Shown piece by piece: positions 33,588 to 41,661 of a stretch of DNA of 64,000 bases (its first letter is position 1; each line of letters opens with the position of its first letter). The notes below the pieces were generated by a model. It was given only the letters and a program-made list of their open reading frames with translations, searched no databases and was not told where the DNA came from. Source of the stretch: GCA-2732755 sp965228265 (GTDB lineage Bacteria > Planctomycetota > Phycisphaerae > Phycisphaerales > UBA1924); contig OZ245804.1 of the NCBI GenBank assembly GCA_965228265.1, positions 2,790,001 through 2,854,000 on the forward strand, written 5' to 3'. The position numbers and the translations under genes were made by a program.

Positions 33588-35036
33588 ATGGAAGAGCGAT
33601 TGAAGGCCACACCCGCACACAACCGGCGCTCGTTCATGTCGAGCCCATGGTCATACGCCTTCTCACCGGGCGTCATCGTGATGATCGCGCTCGCGCTCAT
33701 CTCGGGCATCTGGATACTTGTTGACGGTTCGCGCGAACGCTCGGGCGAACTTTCCATGTGGACGTTCGCCGAGCCCCACTACGCCATCTATGTCCCAGCC
33801 GTCGAGGACTGGAACACAAGTGACCACGTCCCCGTCGATATGCACCTGATCGGCAGGCAGGTCATGGACCGCCGCCTGCTCGGAGGATTCCTCGGCTCAG
33901 TCCCCACCGCCGACGTCATCGAGGCCGAACGCTCGACCGCCAGCCTCGCCTTCGCCGGCCCGCTCGAAGCCGTCGGGTTCGTTGATATCACCGACCGCCT
34001 CGAAGCCGAGGGGCTGCTCGAAACGCTCAACCCGCCCTCGCTCAGCCCCTGGACCTACAACGGCCGCGTCTTCGGCATCCCGCACGACGTCCACCCCGTC
34101 ATGCTCGGCTACCGCGCCGACATCGTCGAAGCCGCCGGCATCGACATGGACAGCATCGAGACCTGGGACGACCTCTTCGAAGCGCTCCGCCCGCTGCAAT
34201 CCAAGGCGGGTGAGAACGGGCTCGACGTCGACCGCTACATCATGAGCATCGCCGAGAGCGAGTCCGACATGCTCGAGACCCTGCTCCTCCAGGCCGGGGG
34301 CGGCGCGTTCACCGACACGGGCGAACTCGCCATCGACCGTGAAGTCAACGTCAGAACTGTCGCCAAGATGGTCAGCTGGATGATCGGCCCCGACCAGGTC
34401 ACCACGCACGTGCCCGAGTTCAGCCCGACGGGCGACCGCCTCAAGGTCGAGGGTCACGCCATCTGCTACCTCATGCCCGACTGGATGTGCAACGTCTGGC
34501 GTCGAAACGTCCCCACGCTTGAAGGCAAGATCAAAGTCATGCCCCTGCCGGCGTGGGAGCCCGGAGGCCGACGCACCAGCGTCTGGGGCGGCTCCATGCT
34601 CGGCATCGCCAAGACCACCAAGGACATCGACGCCGCCTGGGACTTCGCCAAGCACCTCTACCTCTCCGAAGAACTCGCCCTCGAGCTCTACCGCGTCGGC
34701 GACATTATCACCCCCGTGCGTGAGCACTGGGACAACCCGCTCTTCGACGAGCCCGACCCCTACTTCTCTGGTCAGCGCAAGGGCCGCATGTACATCGACC
34801 TCGCCCCGGACGTACCCATCCGGGCCGCCACGCCCTACTTCACCCAGGCCCGGGCCGCGTTGCAGAACGCCGTCAGCCGAACCCGCTCCGAAGCCGAGCG
34901 CTCGGGCATCTATGACGCCAAGTCCATCGAGCCCATCGCCCGCCGACAGCTCGAACTCGCCCAGCGCGAGGTCGCAAGCCTCATCGCACGCAACGCCTTC
35001 CACCGCGACAGCGTCGCCGGGGGAGGTGACCAGTGA
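33588..35036 (+). CDS. ABC transporter solute-binding protein, membrane-anchored (sugar type)
   Basis: About 482 aa from ATG 33588 (TTG 33582 is an alternative; neither has a clear Shine-Dalgarno, as the terminator hairpin is adjacent). Instead of a lipobox, the N-terminus has a cytoplasmic segment and one hydrophobic helix (FSPGVIVMIALALISGIWIL, ~24-43), so it is probably tethered by an uncleaved anchor. The rest is a family 1 (MalE/UgpB-like) binding protein: WTYNGRVFGIPHDVHPVML, AGGGAFTDTGELAI, MLGIAKTTKDIDAAWDFAKH, LYLSEELALELYRVGDIIT. It delivers oligosaccharide to the permeases at 35033 and 35971. It overlaps the next gene by 4 bp. Confidence 0.9.
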   Translation: MEERLKATPAHNRRSFMSSPWSYAFSPGVIVMIALALISGIWILVDGSRERSGELSMWTFAEPHYAIYVPAVEDWNTSDHVPVDMHLIGRQVMDRRLLGGFLGSVPTADVIEAERSTASLAFAGPLEAVGFVDITDRLEAEGLLETLNPPSLSPWTYNGRVFGIPHDVHPVMLGYRADIVEAAGIDMDSIETWDDLFEALRPLQSKAGENGLDVDRYIMSIAESESDMLETLLLQAGGGAFTDTGELAIDREVNVRTVAKMVSWMIGPDQVTTHVPEFSPTGDRLKVEGHAICYLMPDWMCNVWRRNVPTLEGKIKVMPLPAWEPGGRRTSVWGGSMLGIAKTTKDIDAAWDFAKHLYLSEELALELYRVGDIITPVREHWDNPLFDEPDPYFSGQRKGRMYIDLAPDVPIRAATPYFTQARAALQNAVSRTRSEAERSGIYDAKSIEPIARRQLELAQREVASLIARNAFHRDSVAGGGDQ

Positions 35037-35974
35037 GCACCAAAGCCAGATCAAACTCGGGCCTGGCGCCCTACATGCTCATCGCGCCATTCATGGTGCT
35101 CTTTGTCGTCTTCACGCTCATCCCGCTCATCCAGGCCATCCCGCTGGCGACGAGCCACACCTTCGGCCCAAGCGCCACGCAGTACGTCGGCTTCGAGAAG
35201 TTCTCGCAGGCCCTGCACGACCCGCGGTTCTGGACCGCCATGCGCAACACGCTGCTCTTTACCGTCGGCTCCGTGTTCATCCAGCTCCCCGTCGCGCTCG
35301 GGCTGGCGATGCTGCTCAACAAGCCGGGCATCAAGGGCCGGGGCTTCTTCCGCCTGCTTTTCTTCTCGCCCCAGCTCGTCGGGCTCGTCTTCGTCGCCGT
35401 GCTCGCCTCGGTGATGTTCCAGAAGCAAAAAGGCCTCGTCAATTCGCTGCTCGCCGGCGCCGCCGACTGGCTCCGCGGCCTGCCCCTCCTCAACGCCGAC
35501 GCCTGGCTCCCGACGCGCTCCGAGCTGCTCAGCATCCCCTGGCTCGAAACACTCGCCCTTCCCACGCTCATCATCACCGCGCTCTGGATGTACGCGGGGT
35601 TCAACATGGTCTACTTCCTCGCCGCTCTCCAGAACGTCCCGCGCGAGCTCGAAGAAGCCGCCATGATCGACGGCGCCGGCCCCTGGAAACGATTCACCAA
35701 CGTCGTCCTCCCCTCCATCCGACCCGTGGCCATCTTCGTCGTCCTGCTCTCGGTCATCGGGAGCATCCAGGTCTTCGAGCTCGCCTACATCATGCTCCGT
35801 GACGGCGTGGGCGTGCAGGACAAGGGCCTCACCCTCGTCACCTACCTCTTCAAGAGCGGCTTTGAAACCGGAGACCTCGGCTACGCCACCGCCATCGGCT
35901 GGATGATCGCCATCATGCTCGCCGCAGCGGCCATCACGCAACGCGTCCTCCAACGCCGGGAGATGTCCGCATGA
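35033..35974 (+). CDS. ABC sugar permease, MalF/UgpA type
   Basis: 313 aa, GTG start overlapping the preceding stop. About six helices, with a short N-terminus. The EAA loop that contacts the ATPase is ELEEAAMIDGAGPWKRFTNV followed by VLPSIRP, near residue 205. Pairs with the product of 35971 to form the channel. Substrate by context: beta-glucan oligosaccharides. Confidence 0.94.
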   Translation: MSTKARSNSGLAPYMLIAPFMVLFVVFTLIPLIQAIPLATSHTFGPSATQYVGFEKFSQALHDPRFWTAMRNTLLFTVGSVFIQLPVALGLAMLLNKPGIKGRGFFRLLFFSPQLVGLVFVAVLASVMFQKQKGLVNSLLAGAADWLRGLPLLNADAWLPTRSELLSIPWLETLALPTLIITALWMYAGFNMVYFLAALQNVPRELEEAAMIDGAGPWKRFTNVVLPSIRPVAIFVVLLSVIGSIQVFELAYIMLRDGVGVQDKGLTLVTYLFKSGFETGDLGYATAIGWMIAIMLAAAAITQRVLQRREMSA

Positions 35975-36840
35975 GCGCCGGCAGCCGAAAGTCCAAAGCG
36001 ACCACCTTCTTCCTCACGCACGCGATGCTGCTCGTCGTCTCCGTCGTCGTCATCGTCCCCCTGCTCTACCTCCTCGTCAGCGCCTTCAAAACCGAACAGG
36101 GATTCCTCGAACACCTCTTCCTCCCCACGGGCGACGGCTTCCTCGGCGTCGCATGGGACGAACTCACGATCCGACAGCTCCAGCGGCTCTTCACCAGCGA
36201 GGTCGGCATCGGCAGGGCACTGGCCAACTCGATCTTCCTCTCGGCGACCACAGCCGTCCTCGGCACGCTCATCTGCGCCGCCGCCGGTTACGCCTCGGCC
36301 GCCCTCCGATTCCGGGGTCGCAAGTCCTTTGAGTGGCTCGTCCTGGCGGCCCTGATCATCCCGCCGCCACTGCTCATCGCCCCCAGCTACCAGTGGCTCC
36401 ACACCCTGGGCCTCCTCGACAGCTACGCGGGCCTGATCCTCCCGGCCATCGCCCCGGCCTTCGGTGTATACCTCTTCCGCCAGGCCACACTCCAGAGCGT
36501 CCCCAAGTCCATCGTCGAGGCCGCACGCATCGACGGCGCGGGCGATTTCCAGATCTTCGCCGTCATCGCACTGCCCATGCTCCGACCTATGGTGGGTGCG
36601 TTCATCATCATCACCTTCCTGGCGATGTGGAATAACTTCATCGGGCCGCAGATCATCCTGCAGTCCGCAGAGAAACAACCGCTGTCCGTGGTCATCTATC
36701 AGACACAGACGGCCTATTACAGCGACTACGGTCTCTTAATGGCGGGGACACTGGTCTCCGTCCTGCCAGTCATGATCCTGTTCCTTGTCCTGCAACGCGA
36801 CTTCATCTCAGGCCTGGCCTCGGGCGCGGTGAAGGGTTGA
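35971..36840 (+). CDS. ABC sugar permease, MalG/UgpE type
   Basis: 289 aa, ATG overlapping the preceding stop (ATGA). Six predicted helices, EAA loop IVEAARIDGAGDFQIFAVIA followed by LPMLRP near residue 187. No ATP-binding subunit gene is seen nearby; a shared MsmX/UgpC-type ATPase encoded elsewhere is the usual solution for this family. Confidence 0.94.
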   Translation: MSAGSRKSKATTFFLTHAMLLVVSVVVIVPLLYLLVSAFKTEQGFLEHLFLPTGDGFLGVAWDELTIRQLQRLFTSEVGIGRALANSIFLSATTAVLGTLICAAAGYASAALRFRGRKSFEWLVLAALIIPPPLLIAPSYQWLHTLGLLDSYAGLILPAIAPAFGVYLFRQATLQSVPKSIVEAARIDGAGDFQIFAVIALPMLRPMVGAFIIITFLAMWNNFIGPQIILQSAEKQPLSVVIYQTQTAYYSDYGLLMAGTLVSVLPVMILFLVLQRDFISGLASGAVKG

Positions 36841-36857
36841 ACTGATACGGAGTGAGT

Positions 36858-38264
36858 ATGTCGAATCACGCACGCACATTTCCCGCAGATTTCGTCTGGG
36901 GCGCCGCCGCAAGCAGCTACCAGATCGAAGGCGCCGCCGAACCAAGCCAGCGCGGACAGTGCATCTGGGATGAATTCGGACGCCGACCCGGCATGGTCCG
37001 CGGCGGCGACACCGGACGCGTCGCCTGCGAGCACGTCGACCGATACAAGGAAGACGTCCAGCTCATGAAAGCCATGGGCCTCAAGGCCTACCGCCTCTCC
37101 ATCTGCTGGCCCCGCGTCCTGCCAAACGGCACAGGCAAGGTCAACGAACAAGGCCTCGCCTTCTACGACAACCTCATCGACGAACTCCTGGCCAACGACA
37201 TCGAGCCCTGGGTCACCCTCTACCACTGGGATTACCCCGTCACGCTCCACCGCCGCGGCGGCTGGCTCAACCCCGCAAGCTCCGACTGGTTCGCCGAATA
37301 CGCTCGCGTCGTCGTCGATCGCCTCTCCGACCGTGCCACCAAGTGGTTCACCATCAACGAACCGCAGGTCTTCATCGGCATCGGCTGCGGCACGGGCGAG
37401 CACGCGCCGGGCATGAAGCTCTCACTCGACGACCAGCTCCGCATGAGCCACAACGTCCTCCTCGCCCACGGCAAGAGCGCCGTCATCATCCGCGAACACG
37501 CCAAGAAAGAACCCATGATCGGTTGGGCACCCGTCGGGGTCTGCGGCATCCCCGCAACCGAATCCGTCGAAGATATCGACGCCGCCCGCCAGCACACCAT
37601 CGGCACCGGCGAAAACCCCATCTGGAGCAACACCCTTTACAACGACCCCGTCTTCTTCGGCACCTACCCCGAACAGCTCGAAGGACGCATGGACAAAATC
37701 CTCCACGCCGGCTGGCGCAACGACATGAAAACCGTCTGCCAGCCTCTCGACTACTACGGCGTCAACATCTACAGAGGCGACCTCGTCCGCGCCGGCCAGG
37801 ACGGCAAACCAAGCATCATCCCCCCGGGCGTCGGCACCCCCCGCTCAGACTTCGGATGGGAGATCACACCCGACGTCCTCCGATGGGGCACGCAGTACCT
37901 CTTCGAACGCTACCAGAAACCCATCATCATCACCGAGAACGGCATGTCCAACGCCGACTGGCTCGACGTCACCGGCCGAGTCCAGGACCCGCAGCGCATC
38001 GACTACATCGCAAGGCACCTCCGCGCCCTCCGCACAGCCATGGACGACGACATCCCCGTCATGGGATACTTCCACTGGTCGCTCATGGACAACTTCGAAT
38101 GGGCCGAGGGATACCACCAGCGCTTCGGCCTCATCCACGTCGACTTCGTCACCCAGCAGCGCACGCTCAAAAGCTCCGCCTACTACTACCGCAAAGTCAT
38201 CGAAACCGACGGCGCCTCCATCTGGGAGAACGCGAGCCACACCAGCGAAGGGGCCGAGCAGTGA
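36858..38264 (+). CDS. GH1 beta-glucosidase
   Basis: 468 aa from ATG 36858, with CGGAG seven bases upstream (GTG 36852 is less likely). No signal peptide, so cytoplasmic. Retaining GH1 enzyme: N-terminal FVWGAAASSYQIEGAA, acid/base E168 in FTINEPQ, nucleophile E360 in IITENGMS, and the substrate-binding SLMDNFEWAEGYHQRFGLIH near the C-terminus. It hydrolyses beta-linked oligosaccharides after uptake by the upstream ABC system. The stop overlaps the next gene's GTG. Confidence 0.96.
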   Translation: MSNHARTFPADFVWGAAASSYQIEGAAEPSQRGQCIWDEFGRRPGMVRGGDTGRVACEHVDRYKEDVQLMKAMGLKAYRLSICWPRVLPNGTGKVNEQGLAFYDNLIDELLANDIEPWVTLYHWDYPVTLHRRGGWLNPASSDWFAEYARVVVDRLSDRATKWFTINEPQVFIGIGCGTGEHAPGMKLSLDDQLRMSHNVLLAHGKSAVIIREHAKKEPMIGWAPVGVCGIPATESVEDIDAARQHTIGTGENPIWSNTLYNDPVFFGTYPEQLEGRMDKILHAGWRNDMKTVCQPLDYYGVNIYRGDLVRAGQDGKPSIIPPGVGTPRSDFGWEITPDVLRWGTQYLFERYQKPIIITENGMSNADWLDVTGRVQDPQRIDYIARHLRALRTAMDDDIPVMGYFHWSLMDNFEWAEGYHQRFGLIHVDFVTQQRTLKSSAYYYRKVIETDGASIWENASHTSEGAEQ

Positions 38265-39544
38265 TCGCAAGACTCCTCCTCGCACTCACCTGCATCGCCA
38301 CCAGCGCCGCCGCGCAGACCGTCCGCGTCGAGCAATCGCCCGACACCGGCTTCTGGCAGATCCTCGTCGAAGACAAGCCTTACTTCGTCAACGGCGCCGG
38401 CGGCGACAACAACCTCGAACTCCTCGCATCCCTCGGCGGCAACACCATCCGAACCTGGGGAGCCGACCAGCTCGAACCACGCGTCTGGCCCGACGGCCGG
38501 GAAATGTCCCTCCTTGACAGAGCCCACGAACTCGGACTCAAAGTCTGCGCCGGCTACTGGGTCGAACACCCAAGCCACGGCTTCAACTACGACGACCCCG
38601 AAGCCGTCGAAGCACAGCTCGAAGAAGTCCGTGCCGTCGTCAACAAGTGGAAAGACCACCCCGCCCTGCTCATGTGGGGCGTGGGCAACGAGGTCGCCGG
38701 CCCCGATATGGCCCGCGTCTTCCGCGAACTCAACACCATCTCCAAAGAGATCAAGAAACTCGACCCCAACCACCCAACCTACACCGCGACCGCAGGCATC
38801 TGGCCCCGACACGCCGCACTCTTCCGCGAGCACTGCCCCGACATCGACGTCCTCGGCGTCAACGCCTACGCCGGTCTCCCTGCCGTCCCGCAGGAACTGC
38901 TGCGCCAGGGCTACGACGGTCCGTACCTCGTCACCGAGTACGGCCCCATCGGCCACTGGGAATGCGCCGTCACACCGTGGGGCGCCGAGATCGAGCAACC
39001 CTCCGCCGACAAAGCACGCACCTACGCCGCATTCCACCACTCGGCCATCACCAACCAGCCCGACCGCGCCCTCGGCGGACTCATCTTCCTCTGGGGCCAG
39101 AAGCAGGAACGCACCGACACCTGGTACAGCATGTTCCTCACCACGGGCGAGAAGACCGCAACCGTCGACGAACTCGCCAAAATCTGGACCGGCAGCTACC
39201 CCGAAAACCGCGCGCCGCTCGTTGAAGGCATCGATTCCAACCTCTTCTTCGCCACCGCCAAACCCGGCTCGAAGCACAGCGCCAAGGTCAACGTCACAGA
39301 CCCCGAGAACGACAACCTCTCCTACGAATGGGTCGTCCGCCGCGAAAGCTCCGACAAAAAGCACGGCGGCGCGTTCGAACAAGCACCCGAAGACGTCCCC
39401 GGTGCCGCCCAACCCAGCAGCACCGGCGCATCCGCACGAATCACCGTCCCCGATGAACCCGGCGCGTACCGGCTCCACGTCTACGTCCGCGACGGCCAAG
39501 GCGGCGCAGGCACCGCCAACATCCCGTTCCAGGTCACCGAATAA
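38261..39544 (+). CDS. Secreted clan GH-A glycoside hydrolase with C-terminal Ig-like domain
   Basis: 427 aa from GTG 38261 (GTGA overlap with the GH1 gene). Signal peptide MIARLLLALTCIATSAAAQ. A (beta/alpha)8 domain (~20-320) with FVNGAGGDNNLELLASLGGN, acid/base Glu in MWGVGNEVAGP and nucleophile Glu in LVTEYGPIGHWE, and LGGLIFLWGQKQERTDTWY: the GH2/GH5-like clan A pattern. Residues ~335-427 form a cadherin/Ig-like domain (DPENDNLSYEWVVRR, HVYVRDGQGGAGTANIPF). By context a periplasmic or extracellular beta-glucan-acting enzyme; the exact family is not determined. It converges on galK with 5 bp between. Confidence 0.87.
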   Translation: MIARLLLALTCIATSAAAQTVRVEQSPDTGFWQILVEDKPYFVNGAGGDNNLELLASLGGNTIRTWGADQLEPRVWPDGREMSLLDRAHELGLKVCAGYWVEHPSHGFNYDDPEAVEAQLEEVRAVVNKWKDHPALLMWGVGNEVAGPDMARVFRELNTISKEIKKLDPNHPTYTATAGIWPRHAALFREHCPDIDVLGVNAYAGLPAVPQELLRQGYDGPYLVTEYGPIGHWECAVTPWGAEIEQPSADKARTYAAFHHSAITNQPDRALGGLIFLWGQKQERTDTWYSMFLTTGEKTATVDELAKIWTGSYPENRAPLVEGIDSNLFFATAKPGSKHSAKVNVTDPENDNLSYEWVVRRESSDKKHGGAFEQAPEDVPGAAQPSSTGASARITVPDEPGAYRLHVYVRDGQGGAGTANIPFQVTE

Positions 39545-39549
39545 GCCGT

Positions 39550-40710
39550 TCAGCGCCGGAGCATTCCGCCGACCGCCCCACCTACCGCCCGCACGGCGAA
39601 CACCTCGCCCGTTCGGCCCGTGCGCGATGCGTACGCCGCCGCAAGCTCACGCGACACTCCCTCCGCCCGGTCGCGCCGCACCAGCACCACCGCGCACCCG
39701 CCCATGCCCCCGCCCGTCATCCGTGCGCCGTACACACCATCGATCGACTGCGCACACATGGCCATCGCATCGAGCGCCTCGCCCGTGATGCGAAAGTCAT
39801 CCCTGAGTGACGCGTGCGAAGCATGCATGATCGCGCCCGCCTCCGCCCATCGCCCCGCGCGGACCGCTTCTGCAAACGTCTGCACCCGCGCGTTCTCCGT
39901 CACCACATGCCTCGCGCAGCGCATCACCTCATCATCACCGCCCGGCTCATCACCGACATCGCGCAGCGAATCCACACCCAGCCGACGAGCCGCCGCCGCG
40001 CACGCCGCGCGCCGATCCGCGTACGCGCTCCCTGCCAGCGTCCGCGCCTGCCGCGTATCCGCCACGAGCACCGCCACCTCAGACTCATCGATCTCCACGC
40101 GCTCGCTGCTCAGCGACCGACAATCCAGCAGCATCGCCGAACCCGGATCTGCCCCCGCGATCACCGCCTGATCCATGATGCCGCAGGGCACGCCCGCGTA
40201 CCCGTGCTCGACGCGCTGGCACAGCTCGGCCTTCTTCATCGCGCCGAGCGTTCGCCCCGCCAGTGTCTCGATCAGCGTCGCGATCCCCACACACAACGCC
40301 GCGCTGCTCGAAAGCCCGCTGCCCGTCGGCACGCTCGACTCGATCCACAGATCCAGCCCGCCCGCATCAAGGCCCGTTTCCCGGCAAAGCTCCACCACGC
40401 CCCGCACGTACCGCGTCCAACCCGCATCCGTCTCATCTTCAGCAAGCGTGACGACCTCACCGCCACGCGTCGAGCCCACTCGGATCGCGCGATCCGTGCG
40501 CACAGCACCCGCCACCGCCGTGTACCGATCGATCGCCATCGGCAGCACGAAACCCTCGTTGTAATCCGTGTGATCCCCGATCAGGTTCACCCGCCCCGGG
40601 GCAGCCGCCACCGCTTCCACTTCGCGTTCATAGCGCCTTTCGAACCCGCGGACAGCACGCTCCGCAAGCGTCCCGCCCGCATCCCCGAACTGGCCCCGCA
40701 ACTCCCGCAT
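39550..40710 (-). CDS. galK: Galactokinase
   Basis: 386 aa from ATG 40710, giving the normal GHMP-kinase galactokinase length; a longer in-frame extension upstream is Arg/Gly-rich noise. Signature APGRVNLIGDHTDYNEGFVL for galactose binding, ATP loop PTGSGLSSSAALCVG, and MTGGGMGGCAVVL near the C-terminus. It phosphorylates galactose to galactose-1-phosphate in the Leloir pathway. It is divergent from the channel gene, 84 bp apart, and no other gal genes are near. Confidence 0.95.
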   Translation of the reverse strand: MRELRGQFGDAGGTLAERAVRGFERRYEREVEAVAAAPGRVNLIGDHTDYNEGFVLPMAIDRYTAVAGAVRTDRAIRVGSTRGGEVVTLAEDETDAGWTRYVRGVVELCRETGLDAGGLDLWIESSVPTGSGLSSSAALCVGIATLIETLAGRTLGAMKKAELCQRVEHGYAGVPCGIMDQAVIAGADPGSAMLLDCRSLSSERVEIDESEVAVLVADTRQARTLAGSAYADRRAACAAAARRLGVDSLRDVGDEPGGDDEVMRCARHVVTENARVQTFAEAVRAGRWAEAGAIMHASHASLRDDFRITGEALDAMAMCAQSIDGVYGARMTGGGMGGCAVVLVRRDRAEGVSRELAAAYASRTGRTGEVFAVRAVGGAVGGMLRR

Positions 40711-40794
40711 CGCCCCCGCTTCCCGATTCGCCGCCCATTCACGCCCAGTTTCAACGTGCCCGCCGCCGGCCCGCCGATACTGGTTCCGGCCCAC

Positions 40795-41643
40795 ATGGAC
40801 ACCCCACCATCCAACCCGACCGTCCAGCCCTGGCGCGACCAACTCCACGAGATCATATTCGAGGCCGACACACCCAAGGGCAAAGCATTCGACGTCGCCC
40901 TGATCCTCACGATCTTCGCCTCCGTGGCCGTCGTCATCCTCAGCACCATGCCCTCGGCCCGCATCGAGCCTTACGACTCCGTCTACCTCATCCTCGAGTG
41001 GTGCTTCACCATCATCTTCACCGCCGAGTACATCCTCCGGCTCATCGTCGTCCGCAGACCCCTGCGCTACGCGCTCTCCTTCTTCGGAATCATCGACCTC
41101 CTCTCCATCCTCCCCGCCTTCGTCGGCATCTTCATACCCGGCAGCGAACGCCTGCTCGTCGTCCGCACACTGAGGCTCCTCCGCATCTTCCGCGTCTTCA
41201 AGCTCGCGCGGTACCTCTCCGAAGCCAACGCGCTCAAACGCGCCCTCTACGACAGCCGGCACAAACTCGCCGTCTTCATGGCCACCATTCTCATCGTCGT
41301 CCTCATCACCAGCGCCGCCATGCACGTCGCCGAAACCACCGGCGACAACCCAAACCCAAACTTCGACTCCATGCCCAAAGCCATGTACTGGGCCGTTATC
41401 ACCATGACCACCGTCGGCTACGGCGACGTCGTCCCCACCACCGCCTTCGGCAAGGTCATGACCACCGTCCTCGTCCTCGTCGGCTACTCCATGATCATCA
41501 TCCCCACCGGCGTCCTCTCCGCAGAGATCACCAGCACCCGCAACAAACCCATCACCACCCGGGCATGCCCCTCCTGCATGAAAGAAGGCCTCGATCTCGA
41601 CGCCGTCTTCTGCAAACGCTGCGGCGAACGCCTCGACCCGTAA
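40795..41643 (+). CDS. Voltage-gated K+-channel-like ion transporter with C-terminal zinc ribbon
   Basis: 282 aa from ATG 40795. Six helices: S1 at ~32-50, S2, S3 (FFGIIDLLSILPAFVG), an Arg-rich S4 (RTLRLLRIFRVFKLARYL), S5, a pore loop with the K+ selectivity filter TMTTVGYGDVVP, and S6. The last ~25 residues form a CPSC...CKRC zinc-ribbon-like tail. Inner-membrane potassium channel of the Kv/ion_trans family; the tail is an unusual addition that may tetramerise or regulate it. Confidence 0.93.
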   Translation: MDTPPSNPTVQPWRDQLHEIIFEADTPKGKAFDVALILTIFASVAVVILSTMPSARIEPYDSVYLILEWCFTIIFTAEYILRLIVVRRPLRYALSFFGIIDLLSILPAFVGIFIPGSERLLVVRTLRLLRIFRVFKLARYLSEANALKRALYDSRHKLAVFMATILIVVLITSAAMHVAETTGDNPNPNFDSMPKAMYWAVITMTTVGYGDVVPTTAFGKVMTTVLVLVGYSMIIIPTGVLSAEITSTRNKPITTRACPSCMKEGLDLDAVFCKRCGERLDP

Positions 41644-41661
41644 CGCGTACAATCACGCCAC

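Noticed and set aside
40711..41652. Upstream in-frame extension of galK to ~700 aa
   Set aside because: The added part is antisense to the K+ channel gene and lacks homology; 386 aa is the normal galactokinase size.
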